Shown: positions 45,826 to 54,397, numbered from the stretch's first letter. The stretch is DNA of 64,000 bases from Chersky-840 sp050011815 (GCA_050011815.1 JBEKIJ010000021.1:1-64000); one strand, 5' to 3'. Notes: generated from the sequence alone by a model not told the origin. Program-made: numbers and translations.

Positions 45826-47448
45826 ATGTTCCCCTATGCCGAGGAGACGTTCACCGCCGCCGAGATCGAGGTGCTGCGCCGGTATGTCACCAACGTCGAG
45901 GGGCCGGTATTTGCCCTGGTGAACCTGCCCGAAGTCGTGAAAGGGGCGCTGTTCGCCCGCTATTCACGGTCGGCCAAGAGCCTGCGGCGGTTGTTCCTCG
46001 ACGAGTTCGTGGGCGAGCTCGATGTGACCGGCGACGCCGGGGTCGACGCCACCATGGGACTGCGGCGGGCCGAGGAGCTCTACGACCGCGTGTTCCTCGA
46101 GTACGGCGACGACTCGGTGGCCCAACTCGGCGGCGTGCACCTCGCCTGCGAACAGGCGTCGAACATGCTCACGAAGGTGCTCGAGTGGGGCCGACTCATG
46201 GCCTATCTCGAGCAGTCCACGCGCTATGTGCCCTACGACAGCCGGCTCAGCACCGGTCACTACCGCTACCACCGCGACCCCGAGGTGCTCGAGTCGCCGA
46301 TCGGGGCGCGCTATGTGGGCGACATGGACCGCATGTTCGACACCTACGGCGCGTCGCTCCCCGAGCTCCAGGCCTGGCTCTCCAAGCGCTTCCCCCAGAG
46401 CGCCGGTGATTCGGATTTCGTGTACCGCCAGTCGATCCGGGCCAAGGCGCTCGATGCGCTGCGCGGCCTGCTCCCGGCCGCCTCGCTGTCGAACGTCGGG
46501 GTGTACGGCACGGGCCAGTCCTACGAGATGTTGTTGCTGCGCATGCGCGCCCATCCGCTCCCCGAGGCGCGGCGCTACGCGCAGCTCATGCTCGAGGAGC
46601 TGCGCAAGGTCATCCCGTCGTTCCTGCAGCGGGTCGACATCCCCGAGCGCGGCGGGGTGTGGACCGACTACCTGGCCGACACCTCGGCGCACACCGACGA
46701 GATCGTGGCCCGCCTGTGGCCCGACGCCCAGGGTGCCCCGGCCGAACAGGCCTCGGCCGTCCGGTTGGTCGACTGGGACCCCGAGGGGGAGGACAAGGTC
46801 ATCGCGGCCATGTGCTATCCCCGGACCTCCCTGTCGGACCAGGAGGTGCTGCGCCGGGTCCGGGCGCTGGGCGCCGAGGACCGTCGTGGCGTCATGCGGG
46901 CGTATGTGGGGGACCGCACCAACCGCCGGCACCGTCCGGGCCGGGCCTTCGAGCGCACCGGCTACCGCTTCGACGTGGTGTCGGACTACGGCGCCTTCCG
47001 CGACCTCCAACGCCACCGCATGCTCACCATCGAGTGGCAGGACCTCGGGCCCGGGCTCGGCTACGAGATGCCCGACACCGTCGCCGAAGCGGGCCTCACC
47101 GATCGCTACGCGCGCTCGATGGCGCGGTCGGCCGACCTCTACGAGGTCATGACGCACGTGTGTCGCACCCAGGCGCCCTATGCCGTGGCGCTGGCCTTCC
47201 GGATTCGCTACGCCATGCAGATGAACGCCCGCGAGGCGATGCACATGTTGGAGTTGCGGTCGGGCGAACAGGGCCACCCCGCCTACCGCGTCGTCGCCCA
47301 GGACATGCACCGGCTCATCGCCGAGCACGCCGGGCACCGGCTCATCGCCGAGGCCATGACGTTTGTGGACCATGCATCATACGACCTCGAGCGCCTCGGT
47401 TCCGAAAAACGCGCCGAGGCCCGTCGCTCGGCGGCTGCGTCGACCTGA
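45826..47448 (+). CDS. Large ThyX-like protein with two related halves
   Basis: The 540-residue protein is about twice the length of flavin-dependent thymidylate synthase (220-250). The C-terminal half contains RHR (residues about 396-398, QRHRMLTIEWQ) and NAREAMHMLELRSGEQGHP (about 467), which correspond to the ThyX motif and its dUMP/FAD-binding helix. The N-terminal half has GDDSVAQLGGVHLACEQASN and YLEQSTRYVPYD, resembling ThyX strands but without RHR. It could be a divergent dTMP synthase or a non-catalytic relative. No thyA is in the window. ATG 45826. Confidence 0.75.
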   Translation: MFPYAEETFTAAEIEVLRRYVTNVEGPVFALVNLPEVVKGALFARYSRSAKSLRRLFLDEFVGELDVTGDAGVDATMGLRRAEELYDRVFLEYGDDSVAQLGGVHLACEQASNMLTKVLEWGRLMAYLEQSTRYVPYDSRLSTGHYRYHRDPEVLESPIGARYVGDMDRMFDTYGASLPELQAWLSKRFPQSAGDSDFVYRQSIRAKALDALRGLLPAASLSNVGVYGTGQSYEMLLLRMRAHPLPEARRYAQLMLEELRKVIPSFLQRVDIPERGGVWTDYLADTSAHTDEIVARLWPDAQGAPAEQASAVRLVDWDPEGEDKVIAAMCYPRTSLSDQEVLRRVRALGAEDRRGVMRAYVGDRTNRRHRPGRAFERTGYRFDVVSDYGAFRDLQRHRMLTIEWQDLGPGLGYEMPDTVAEAGLTDRYARSMARSADLYEVMTHVCRTQAPYAVALAFRIRYAMQMNAREAMHMLELRSGEQGHPAYRVVAQDMHRLIAEHAGHRLIAEAMTFVDHASYDLERLGSEKRAEARRSAAAST

Positions 47449-47553
47449 CCCAGAGACGTGCTCTCGTCCGCATGCGTGGTGGACAAGAAAAGCCGTCGTC
47501 GTCTTGACCAGGGGAGATGTGCAAAGTTCCTGGTCGGGTCCGACAACGAGCGC

Positions 47554-47583
47554 TTGAGTGGTGAAGAGCGCGCAGCCTATTGT
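47554..47583 (+). promoter_or_regulatory. Candidate promoter upstream of a structured intergenic RNA
   Basis: TTGAGT (47554-47559) and TATTGT (47578-47583) are separated by 18 bases. The start would fall near 47590, in front of the hairpins at 47613-47772. Confidence 0.45.
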
Positions 47584-47589
47584 TCGCAC

Positions 47590-47775
47590 CAGTCCCAGAC
47601 GCCCCTACAGCTGCTCCTCCGGTCCTACCGGCTGAGCGGGTGGCGAGGGGGGGATTACTGTGAGAGGCGGAGGGTGGCCCGGGGGACCGAGTAGAGAACG
47701 TCCCCACCATGACCCCGGCGGGTGCCGCCGGTCTGGTGGAGATGGCACCAAAGGTCCCCGGGCCCAGCCGCCCTC
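47590..47775 (+). ncRNA. Candidate structured RNA between thyX-like and DUF4193 genes
   Basis: The gap 47449-47881 has no credible protein gene but contains an extensive fold. One hairpin at 47613-47637 pairs GCTC-CT-CCGGT with ACCGG-CT-GAGC. A long helix of about 17 bp pairs 47666-47688 with 47753-47772 and has one internal loop and one bulge. Inside it, after unpaired stretches of about 13-15 bases on each side, a 13-bp hairpin at 47704-47739 pairs CCACCA with TGGTGG and CCGGCGG with CCGCCGG. Helix, open bubble and terminal hairpin recall the layout of 6S RNA, but I see no sequence match. It might also be a leader element of the next gene, though that gene has its own promoter. Confidence 0.4.
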
Positions 47776-47822
47776 GACGCACCCGCGACACCGAGATCTG
47801 CCGGTGACCCCGTCGCGGTGCT

Positions 47823-47850
47823 CTGACGGACGGATCGGAGCCGATATGCT
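47823..47850 (+). promoter_or_regulatory. Candidate promoter of the DUF4193 gene
   Basis: CTGACG (47823-47828) is followed after 16 bases by TATGCT (47845-47850). The start would lie about 25 bases before the GTG at 47882, with AAGGG as the ribosome-binding site. Confidence 0.45.
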
Positions 47851-47881
47851 CCCGCGGCGTTAGACGACCCAAAGGGCAGAA

Positions 47882-48376
47882 GTGGCCGACGACCTGGATG
47901 ATGTGGCAGAACCCGAGGAGCTCGACACCGAGGATCTCGAGGATCTCGCGGACGAGGAGTTGCTCGACGAGGTCCTCGACGAAGAGGATCTCGACGTTGC
48001 CCTCGTCGACGATGACGACGACGACGACGTCGTGGCCGACATCGTCGACGTCGAGGAGGACGACGCCGACGTCGTGGTCGTGCCCGTGGCCGCCGTGGCC
48101 GCCGTGGCCACCGCAGAAGAGGGTGACGAGGAGGAAGAGGAGGTCGACGACGAGGACGTCGAGGCCAGCCTGGACCAGATCCTGAAGGAGCGCCTGGTCG
48201 TCGAGGAGGAGGAGGCCGAGGACGAAGAGGTGGTCGAGCCCGACGACCGGTCCGAGGGCTCTGAGCGGGTCCTTCCCAAGCAACCCGACGAGTTCGTCTG
48301 CAGCTCCTGCTTCCTCGTCAAGCACTCCAGCCAGCTCGCCGATCCCGAGAAGGGGCTTTGCCGGGACTGCGTGTGA
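47882..48376 (+). CDS. DUF4193 zinc-ribbon-like protein
   Basis: The 164-residue protein has a very acidic N-terminal two thirds (DDLDDVAEPEELDTEDLEDL, EEGDEEEEEVDDEDVEASL) and a C-terminal Cys motif PDEFVCSSCFLVKHSSQLAD...LCRDC, giving CX2C...CX2C. This matches the DUF4193 family confined to Actinobacteria, of unknown role. The acidic region is longer than in mycobacteria. GTG 47882 with AAGGG five bases before. Acidic tail plus zinc ribbon suggests interaction with basic proteins or the transcription machinery, but that is speculation. Confidence 0.88.
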   Translation: MADDLDDVAEPEELDTEDLEDLADEELLDEVLDEEDLDVALVDDDDDDDVVADIVDVEEDDADVVVVPVAAVAAVATAEEGDEEEEEVDDEDVEASLDQILKERLVVEEEEAEDEEVVEPDDRSEGSERVLPKQPDEFVCSSCFLVKHSSQLADPEKGLCRDCV

Positions 48377-48416
48377 GAGCCGTCGTGGTGCGACACCGCC
48401 AAGAGGAGGGCGCCAG

Positions 48417-49034
48417 GTGACCGAAAGCAAGTCCCCCGGGGACCGGTTGCTCGAGGTGGCGGTGTTCGGACCGGCCGGCTTGGCGGTCACGCTCGTCGAG
48501 GAGTTCCCCAAGCTCGTCGAGAAAGGCCGCCACCGGGTGCAAGGGCAGGTCCACACGGCTCGCCTGGTGGGACAGGTCGCCGTCCAGATGGGGCGGCGCC
48601 AACTCGAGGCGACCATCGCCCACTTCGGTGGACAACCCGACGGGCACGGGACCGAGACGCACGCCGACCGACCCGAGCACGGCGCCGACGACGCTGAAGC
48701 CGGCCCCGGGTCCCACGAGGCCGTCCCCGGCGCCGGTGCCGCCCCGGCGTCGCCACCGGCGCCCGGGGCACCCCGGCACGAGCCCACAGCGCCGCCGTGG
48801 CGACGGCCGCCGTGGCTCGGAGACGGGGGGGGCAACGGCACCGGGTCGCCGGCGTCGCTCGCCATCCCCGGCTATGACAGCTTGTCGGCGTCGCAGGTGG
48901 TGCAACGACTCGAGGGGCTGTCCTCGCCCGAGCTCGAAGAGGTGCGGGCCCACGAGGCTGCGCATCGACAGAGACGCACCATCCTCCACCGGGTCGAGCA
49001 GTTGCTCACCGGTGGCGATGACGTGCCGTCCTAG
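48417..49034 (+). CDS. Conserved actinobacterial protein of unknown function
   Basis: The 205-residue protein has an N-terminal helical segment (LLEVAVFGPAGLAVTLVEEFPKLVEKGRHRV), a long Pro/Ala/Gly/His-rich disordered middle, and a C-terminal helical module (IPGYDSLSASQVVQRLEGLSSPELEEVRAHEAAHRQRRTIL) like the SAP/Rho-N-type motif seen in several actinobacterial proteins. That C-terminal module could bind nucleic acid. GTG 48417, 40 bases after the DUF4193 gene. Confidence 0.68.
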   Translation: MTESKSPGDRLLEVAVFGPAGLAVTLVEEFPKLVEKGRHRVQGQVHTARLVGQVAVQMGRRQLEATIAHFGGQPDGHGTETHADRPEHGADDAEAGPGSHEAVPGAGAAPASPPAPGAPRHEPTAPPWRRPPWLGDGGGNGTGSPASLAIPGYDSLSASQVVQRLEGLSSPELEEVRAHEAAHRQRRTILHRVEQLLTGGDDVPS

Positions 49035-49064
49035 CGGGCGACGGAACAGGATCGAGGCGGGCCC

Positions 49065-49541
49065 GTGGAGGGCACGCGGCCGGCACGGCGCGAGGACGGC
49101 GACCGGTGTGGCGAGCTGTGCCGGGCCGCACTCGAGGAGCTGCAGAAGGCTCGGGGTGGCCCCCTGTTCGTCCGCCGCGAGACCGGATTGATCGCCAAGG
49201 CGCTCATGCGACCCGGTGGTCTCGACCGGCTGCTCGCCGACCCCCGGCGTCGGGTGCTGCTCGGGACGGTCGACGACGCCGTGGTGGGCATGGCCACGGG
49301 GCGCCTCGACGCCGTGGGGGAGACCTCCCTCGGGATCATCGACGCGTGCTACGTCGAACCCGGCGCCCGGGGCGTGGGGGTGGGGAGGGCGCTGCTCGAT
49401 GCCTTGGTGGCCTGGTTCGAGACCACGGGGTGCCGGGGCGTCGACATCAACGCCCTCCCCGGGGATCGCGCCACCAAGAACGTTCTCGAGGCGTCGGGGT
49501 TCAAGGCCCGCCTCATCACGATGCATCGCACCCTGGAATGA
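49065..49541 (+). CDS. GNAT-family N-acetyltransferase
   Basis: The 158-residue enzyme uses acetyl-CoA. The binding motif A is VEPGARGVGVGRALLDALVAWFE (Q/R-x-x-G-x-G/A type), preceded by strand SLGIIDACYVEP and followed by DINALPGDRATKNVLEASGFK (motif B). Substrate unknown. It starts at GTG 49065, 30 bases after the preceding gene; its stop overlaps the NUDIX gene (ATGA). Confidence 0.85.
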   Translation: MEGTRPARREDGDRCGELCRAALEELQKARGGPLFVRRETGLIAKALMRPGGLDRLLADPRRRVLLGTVDDAVVGMATGRLDAVGETSLGIIDACYVEPGARGVGVGRALLDALVAWFETTGCRGVDINALPGDRATKNVLEASGFKARLITMHRTLE

Positions 49542-49963
49542 CCTCGCCGCCTCCCGCCGGTGCGCCGGTGACGCCGGTGGTGGCCGTCGGGGGAGTGGCG
49601 GTGCGAGACGGCGCGTTGCTGCTCGTCCGGCGGGCCACCGCGCCCCAGGCGGGACGGTGGACCATCCCGGGGGGCCACGTGGAGCCCGGCGAGGACCTGG
49701 CCAGCGCCGTCGAGCGCGAGATGCGCGAGGAGACCGGACTCGAGGTTCGCTGCGGTCCGCTGCTCGGTTGGGCCGAGCGCATCGGTCCGGGATACCACTT
49801 CGTCATCCTCGATTTCACCGTGGCGGTGCCCGACGGCGCCCCTGATCCGCGCGCCGGGAGCGACGCCGCCGCGGTGGCCTGGGTCCCGCTCGCCGAGGTG
49901 TCGGGGGCGTCGCTGGTGGAGGGAGTCGAGGAGTTCCTGCGCGCTCACGGCGTGATCGACTGA
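49538..49963 (+). CDS. NUDIX hydrolase
   Basis: The 141-residue hydrolase contains an exact NUDIX box: GGHVEPGEDLASAVEREM followed by REETGLEV, with REEXG catalytic glutamates. VVAVGGVAVRDGALLLVRRA opens the fold and AVAWVPLAEV closes it. Closest by eye to ADP-ribose/8-oxo-dGTP-type pyrophosphatases; substrate unknown. Overlaps the acetyltransferase gene by four bases, so both are co-translated. Confidence 0.9.
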   Translation: MTSPPPAGAPVTPVVAVGGVAVRDGALLLVRRATAPQAGRWTIPGGHVEPGEDLASAVEREMREETGLEVRCGPLLGWAERIGPGYHFVILDFTVAVPDGAPDPRAGSDAAAVAWVPLAEVSGASLVEGVEEFLRAHGVID

Positions 49964-49997
49964 GCTCGGGGACGCGCCCGGGCCCGGCGTGCGAGGG

Positions 49998-51362
49998 TCA
50001 GGCTCCTCGAGCGCCGGAGGTGCTCGGCCGGCGCGGGCCCGGTGGCGGGGGGATGGGCAGTCCCAGGAGCTTGGCCAGCTCCGGGACCTGTCCGGCGGCA
50101 CGACGCGCCGAGGAGCGCAGCTCCTCCCCGGCGGGATCGGGGAGTCCGGCCGGCTTCACCGTCCGGCGCACCGGGGAGTCCACCACCGCGTCGAGCAGCG
50201 CCTTCCAGTCGGCTTCGGCCAAGCCCGGGGCCATGGCGGTTCCCGCCGCTTCGGCCAGGCGGACCGCCATCTCGGCCGGCACACGGGCGGCGGGTTCAGG
50301 GGGTTTGGCCGACACGCGCAGGGCGTCGGCGACCCTCCCGTCGTCGAGGGCGGCGGTGATGCGAGCCAGCCACCCGTCGCGCAGGGCCGTCACCCGGGTC
50401 TGCAGCGCGTCGCGCAGGGTGCCCACCATCTCGCGAGCCTCGTCGTCGAGGCTGACGGTGGAGGCCGACGCCACCACCGATCGGACCTCGCGCAGCGGAG
50501 CGTCTTTGCCGGCGTTGCGCGCCGCCACGGCGCGGTCCTTCCATCCGGCCAGGTTCATGCGAGGCAGGAGCTCCTCGGCCATGGTCAGGAGGGGGTCGGG
50601 GGACACCTCGGCGCGTCCCTCGGCCCGGGCGCGGGCATTTTGCTCGTCGATGGCGTTGCGCACGGCCGGAATCCCACCCCGGAGCAGCTGCTCGGCGACG
50701 GGAAGCTGCTCGGGCCGCAACTCGGCGAGGGCCGCGTTGCGGTGGGTCGAGACGGGCTGCAGGCGCCGGGGGCGCTCGGTTCGCTCGGGCCGGGGCGACC
50801 GCGCTCCGGGGGCGGCGCGGTCGCGCTGCCCGGGCGCGCCCCGGTCGCTTCGTTCGGTGCGTTCCGACGCGGCACCGCGCTCGGGGCGGGCCGGGCGGCC
50901 GTCGCGCTCGGGACGCGCCTCACGCCCGGGCCGGGCGGCCCGGGGCCCGGCGCGCTCGGCCCCCGATGGCGATCCCGGCGCGCCGTTGCGGCGTGGCGCC
51001 GAGCCCCGGCCCGGGGCGCCGCGCCGGGGACGATCGCCGCCACGGTCCTCCTCGCGCCGGCGATTTCCGGGCACCAGGACCACCGACACGCCGGCGGGTG
51101 CGCTGTCGCGGCCCGAGCCGATGATCTCGATGCGGGCCGCCTTCTCGGTGCGAACGCCCTCTTTGGGGGCCAGGACCGAGGTGACCACGATGCCGTCGAG
51201 GTCGAATTCGGCATCGGCGCGCAGGACGTCTCCGACCTTGGCGCCGTCGGGAAGGAGCGTGCCCTCGAGCGAGCCTCGCGGTTGCCGGGCACCAGGGGCC
51301 CGCCACGTCCACGAGCCGTCGTCGCGGCTGCTGGTGAGTTCGATGTCGATTCGTCGCGTCAT
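49998..51362 (-). CDS. Large Arg/Pro-rich protein of unknown function
   Basis: The 454-residue protein has three parts: an N-terminal beta domain of about 100 residues (RIDIELTSSRDDGSWTWRAP, AKVGDVLRADAEFDLDGIVV), a disordered Arg/Pro/Gly/Glu region of about 110 residues (DRPRRGAPGRGSAPRRNGAP), and a helical C-terminal domain (LPVAEQLLRGGIPAVRNAIDEQ, WKDRAVAARNAGKDAPLREV). The N-terminus reads like a cold-shock or S1-like barrel and the middle like an RNA-binding linker, but I do not recognise a family. Convergent with the NUDIX gene; ATG 51362. Confidence 0.72.
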   Translation of the reverse strand: MTRRIDIELTSSRDDGSWTWRAPGARQPRGSLEGTLLPDGAKVGDVLRADAEFDLDGIVVTSVLAPKEGVRTEKAARIEIIGSGRDSAPAGVSVVLVPGNRRREEDRGGDRPRRGAPGRGSAPRRNGAPGSPSGAERAGPRAARPGREARPERDGRPARPERGAASERTERSDRGAPGQRDRAAPGARSPRPERTERPRRLQPVSTHRNAALAELRPEQLPVAEQLLRGGIPAVRNAIDEQNARARAEGRAEVSPDPLLTMAEELLPRMNLAGWKDRAVAARNAGKDAPLREVRSVVASASTVSLDDEAREMVGTLRDALQTRVTALRDGWLARITAALDDGRVADALRVSAKPPEPAARVPAEMAVRLAEAAGTAMAPGLAEADWKALLDAVVDSPVRRTVKPAGLPDPAGEELRSSARRAAGQVPELAKLLGLPIPPPPGPRRPSTSGARGA

Positions 51363-51565
51363 TGGGGTCGGACCACGCTACCGTCGGCACCGACACCGCG
51401 AGAACACGTCTCTCTCCCCGTCCCGGTGCCAGGCGTTTGCGTTTTCTGTGGAGGTTCTGAGAATACGGCCCAAACGCCCCCGGGAACCATGGGCAGTCCC
51501 TAATCTGACAGGGGTCGGGAACACCCGTGGGTGGTTGTCTCCCCGAGGGAACAGGAGCCCGAGCA

Positions 51566-53038
51566 GTGGACGAGAAGCGTCTGGACCCCGCGGCCGACGA
51601 CGCCGAGTCGACGCCTCCTCCACCCCCGCCATCGGGCGAGACGCCTTCTTCTCCCGACCCCCTGCCACCGTCTCCCGACCCCGTGCCCAATCCGGAGGTC
51701 TCGACGGCGCCGTGGCCGTACGGCGCCGGGCCCTCGGTGGCGCCTCCGGCCGCCGCGCCCGTGTGGAGAGGTGCCGAGCCGCCGGTCGTGCCGGGATGGC
51801 CTCCCCCCGGGTACCCGCCCCCGGGCCCCTATACGGGGACGTCGCCCGGTGGGGGCTGGGGAGGAGCGCCGCCCCGGGACCCTGCGCCCGGTCCACGCGG
51901 CATGCGGGGATGGATCGTGGTGGCCGTGGTGGCCGCCCTCATCGGCGGCGCGGCGGGGGCGGGGATCGCCGAGGCCGTCGGGACCGGTGGCCCCGACAGC
52001 TCCGCCCCCCCGGTCAGGGTGGGCCAAGAGACACCGGGCCCCGCGCTGGCCGGCGGCGCGCAGATCCCCACCATCGTGAAGAGCGTCCTGCCCGAGGTGG
52101 TGTCGATCGACGCCAAGGGACCCGGGGCGGGGGAGGGCCCCTTCGGCAGCGGACAGAGCGAGGATCAGGGCACGGGGATGATCATCGGCACCACCGGCGA
52201 GGTGATCACCAACAACCACGTGATCTCGGGCGCCACCACCATCACCGTGACCCTCTACGGCCAGACCGCGGCGTTGCCCGCCACGCTGGTGGGCGCCGAC
52301 CCCTCCAGTGACACCGCCCTGCTCAAGATCAATTCCCCTCCGGCCAATCTCCAGCCGGTGACCTTCGGGGACTCGACGAAGCTCGAGGTCGGTGACGCCG
52401 TCATCGCCATCGGCAACGCGCTGGGCTTGTCGGCGGGCACGCCCACGGTCACCTCGGGCATCGTGTCGGCCACGGGCCGGACGGTCCAGGCCGGCGACGC
52501 CGACGGTGGTGCGGGCGAGACCCTGCAGAACATGATCCAGACCGACGCGGCGATCAATTCGGGGAACTCGGGTGGGCCCCTGGTGGATTCGGCCGGACAG
52601 GTGGTGGGGATGGACACGGCGGTGGCCTCGTCGAGCAGCGGGAACGCCCCGGCGCAGAACATCGGGTTCGCCATTCCCTCCTCGACCATCCAGGGACTGG
52701 TCGCCACCTTGCGCTCGGGGGGGACGGCGGGCAAGGCCAAGCCCTACCTCGGCGTCGAGGTCACCGACGAGACCACCCAGGAACAGCAGGCCTACGGTCT
52801 CGTGCCGGCGTCGGGGGCGTTGGTGGTGTCGGTGGTGAGCGGATCGCCGGCCGACAGCGCCGGCATCCGCACCGGCGACGTGATCGTCGACTTCAACGGG
52901 AAGGCGGTCACCTCGGCCCAGGGGCTGACCAACGACGTCCAGGCCCTGGCCTCGGGGACCAGCGTGCGGCTCACGCTGTATCGCGGCCAGGAGAAGATCA
53001 TGCTGTCGGCCACACTGGCCCTGGCGCCGGCGAGCTGA
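51566..53038 (+). CDS. HtrA/DegP-like serine protease with PDZ domain
   Basis: The 490-residue membrane-anchored protease has a Pro-rich cytoplasmic region, one membrane segment (WIVVAVVAALIGGAAGAGIAEAV, about 112-135), a trypsin-like domain with His218 (NNHVIS), Asp249 (SSDTALLKI) and Ser335 (NSGNSGGPL), and a C-terminal PDZ domain (GALVVSVVSGSPADSAGIRTGDVIVDFNGK). It is expected to degrade or check misfolded exported proteins. GTG 51566 follows AGGAG by nine bases. Confidence 0.94.
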   Translation: MDEKRLDPAADDAESTPPPPPPSGETPSSPDPLPPSPDPVPNPEVSTAPWPYGAGPSVAPPAAAPVWRGAEPPVVPGWPPPGYPPPGPYTGTSPGGGWGGAPPRDPAPGPRGMRGWIVVAVVAALIGGAAGAGIAEAVGTGGPDSSAPPVRVGQETPGPALAGGAQIPTIVKSVLPEVVSIDAKGPGAGEGPFGSGQSEDQGTGMIIGTTGEVITNNHVISGATTITVTLYGQTAALPATLVGADPSSDTALLKINSPPANLQPVTFGDSTKLEVGDAVIAIGNALGLSAGTPTVTSGIVSATGRTVQAGDADGGAGETLQNMIQTDAAINSGNSGGPLVDSAGQVVGMDTAVASSSSGNAPAQNIGFAIPSSTIQGLVATLRSGGTAGKAKPYLGVEVTDETTQEQQAYGLVPASGALVVSVVSGSPADSAGIRTGDVIVDFNGKAVTSAQGLTNDVQALASGTSVRLTLYRGQEKIMLSATLALAPAS

Positions 53039-53053
53039 TCCCGCCGGGACGGC

Positions 53054-53545
53054 TCAGCGACCCCGGTCGCCGTCCACGAGCTCACGCAGGATGTCGGCGT
53101 GCCCGGCGTGACGCGCCGTCTCTTCGACGAGATGGGCGAGCATCCAGCGCAGGGTCAGGCCGTGGCGCCCGAAGGCGAGCGGTTGCTCGAGGTCGGGACA
53201 GGCCGCCACGTTCTCGTCGGTGCGCCGTCCCGCCTCGGCATAGGCGCGGCGGACCGTGTCCACCGTGTCGGTGTCGTCCAGTTCGAAGCCGTCGCCCCGC
53301 ATCACCACGTCGGAGCCGACCAGGCGTCGTTGGCCCCAGTAGATCTCGACGGAGGTCAGGTGCTTGACGAGCCCGAGGAGGGTGGTCTCCGACGCCACGA
53401 GCCGACGGCGGGCGTCGGCGTCGGAGAGGTGCTCGAGCTTGCGGTCGACACCGGCCCGCAGATAGCCGAGGAACGCCAGCATGGTCTCTTTCTCTCCCCC
53501 GACGATGGCCGGGACGTTGTGGTCCCCGGTCTCCGCCGGCGTCAT
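53054..53545 (-). CDS. DinB-superfamily protein (DUF664-like)
   Basis: The 163-residue four-helix protein shows LAFLGYLRAGVDRKLEHLSD, TTLLGLVKHLTSVEIYWGQRRL and LRWMLAHLVEETARHAGHADILREL, with three metal-binding His (KHL, AHL, RHAGH) of the DinB fold. Many actinobacterial members are mycothiol or bacillithiol S-transferases. ATG 53545 overlaps the stop of the PIG-L gene by four bases, a link to thiol metabolism. Confidence 0.88.
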   Translation of the reverse strand: MTPAETGDHNVPAIVGGEKETMLAFLGYLRAGVDRKLEHLSDADARRRLVASETTLLGLVKHLTSVEIYWGQRRLVGSDVVMRGDGFELDDTDTVDTVRRAYAEAGRRTDENVAACPDLEQPLAFGRHGLTLRWMLAHLVEETARHAGHADILRELVDGDRGR

Positions 53546-54333
53546 GGCCGGCCGAGCAAGGAGCCCTCGACTCCGGGCCCGGTCTCGGCCCCGACGCGGA
53601 TGTACCACTCGGTGCCCCACACCGCCGTGAACGCTTCGGGCGGCATGGAGAGGAAGAACGAGGTGTCGGTGATCTGACTGGCGTGCACCTCCATGGCCCG
53701 GCGTTTGCGATCCAGGAAGGCGCTCACGTCCACCGCCGCGGTGATGCGCTCGGCGCGCACGCCCATGGTGTCGATCATGGCGCGTTGCTCCTCGGGCATG
53801 GAGAGACCGAACTCTTCGGCTCGATCGGCCAGCGACAACATGTGGTCCCGGTTCATCGTCGCCATGAACACCCGCGCCGTGGCGGCTCGCTCGGCGGCGC
53901 GCAATCCCACGCGGTGCACCTGGATGTGGTCGGGATGGCCGTACCCGCCGTTCTCGTCGTAGGTGGCGAAGACCTCGGCGCCCTCTTCGTCGAGGATGGC
54001 GGCCAGGCGTGACGCCGCCTCGTCGACGTCGGCCTGCCAGAAGCAGGCCGGGTCGTTGTTGGTGGGCTCACCGACCATCCCCGAGTCCCGGTAGCCGAGA
54101 TACTCGTGGCGGGCCACGCCGAGGACCTCGCACGCCGCGGCCAATTCGCTGGCGCGTCGTTGCGCCAGGGTCTCGTCCGGCGCGAGCAGTCCGTCGGCGA
54201 CCTCGCCGAGTTCCCCGCGCGTGGCCGTGACGAGCACGACCCGGTGTCCCTCGGCGGCCATCTTGGCCATGGTTCCCCCCGTCTGGATCGCCTCGTCGTC
54301 GGGATGGGCGTGGAAGAACACGGCGGTGGCCAT
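53542..54333 (-). CDS. PIG-L family deacetylase (MshB/Mca-like)
   Basis: The 263-residue zinc hydrolase has FFHAHPDDEAIQTGGTMAKM (zinc His and Asp plus catalytic Asp) and GHPDHIQVHRVG (third zinc His) in normal order. The family includes the mycothiol enzymes MshB and Mca; similarity of the N-terminus suits either. Pairing with a DinB gene supports a role in detoxification by mycothiol conjugates. ATG 54333; a G-rich tract lies just upstream. Confidence 0.88.
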   Translation of the reverse strand: MATAVFFHAHPDDEAIQTGGTMAKMAAEGHRVVLVTATRGELGEVADGLLAPDETLAQRRASELAAACEVLGVARHEYLGYRDSGMVGEPTNNDPACFWQADVDEAASRLAAILDEEGAEVFATYDENGGYGHPDHIQVHRVGLRAAERAATARVFMATMNRDHMLSLADRAEEFGLSMPEEQRAMIDTMGVRAERITAAVDVSAFLDRKRRAMEVHASQITDTSFFLSMPPEAFTAVWGTEWYIRVGAETGPGVEGSLLGRP

Positions 54334-54371
54334 GAGCCTGGAGGCTACGACATGGACGCGTCGGCGACGTC

Positions 54372-54397
54372 GGGGAGGGGAGGGGGAGGGGGAGGGG
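54372..54397 (+). repeat. Five-run G-quadruplex motif
   Basis: Runs of G at 54372-54375, 54377-54380, 54382-54386, 54388-54392 and 54394-54397 are each separated by one A. Single-base loops and runs of four or five make this an unusually stable predicted quadruplex. It lies about 40 bases before the PIG-L start, on the template side of that promoter region. Confidence 0.85.

Noticed and set aside
47458..47694. A 78-codon plus-strand frame in the gap before the DUF4193 gene
   Set aside because: No ribosome site or recognisable pattern; the sequence is better explained by base-paired RNA structure.
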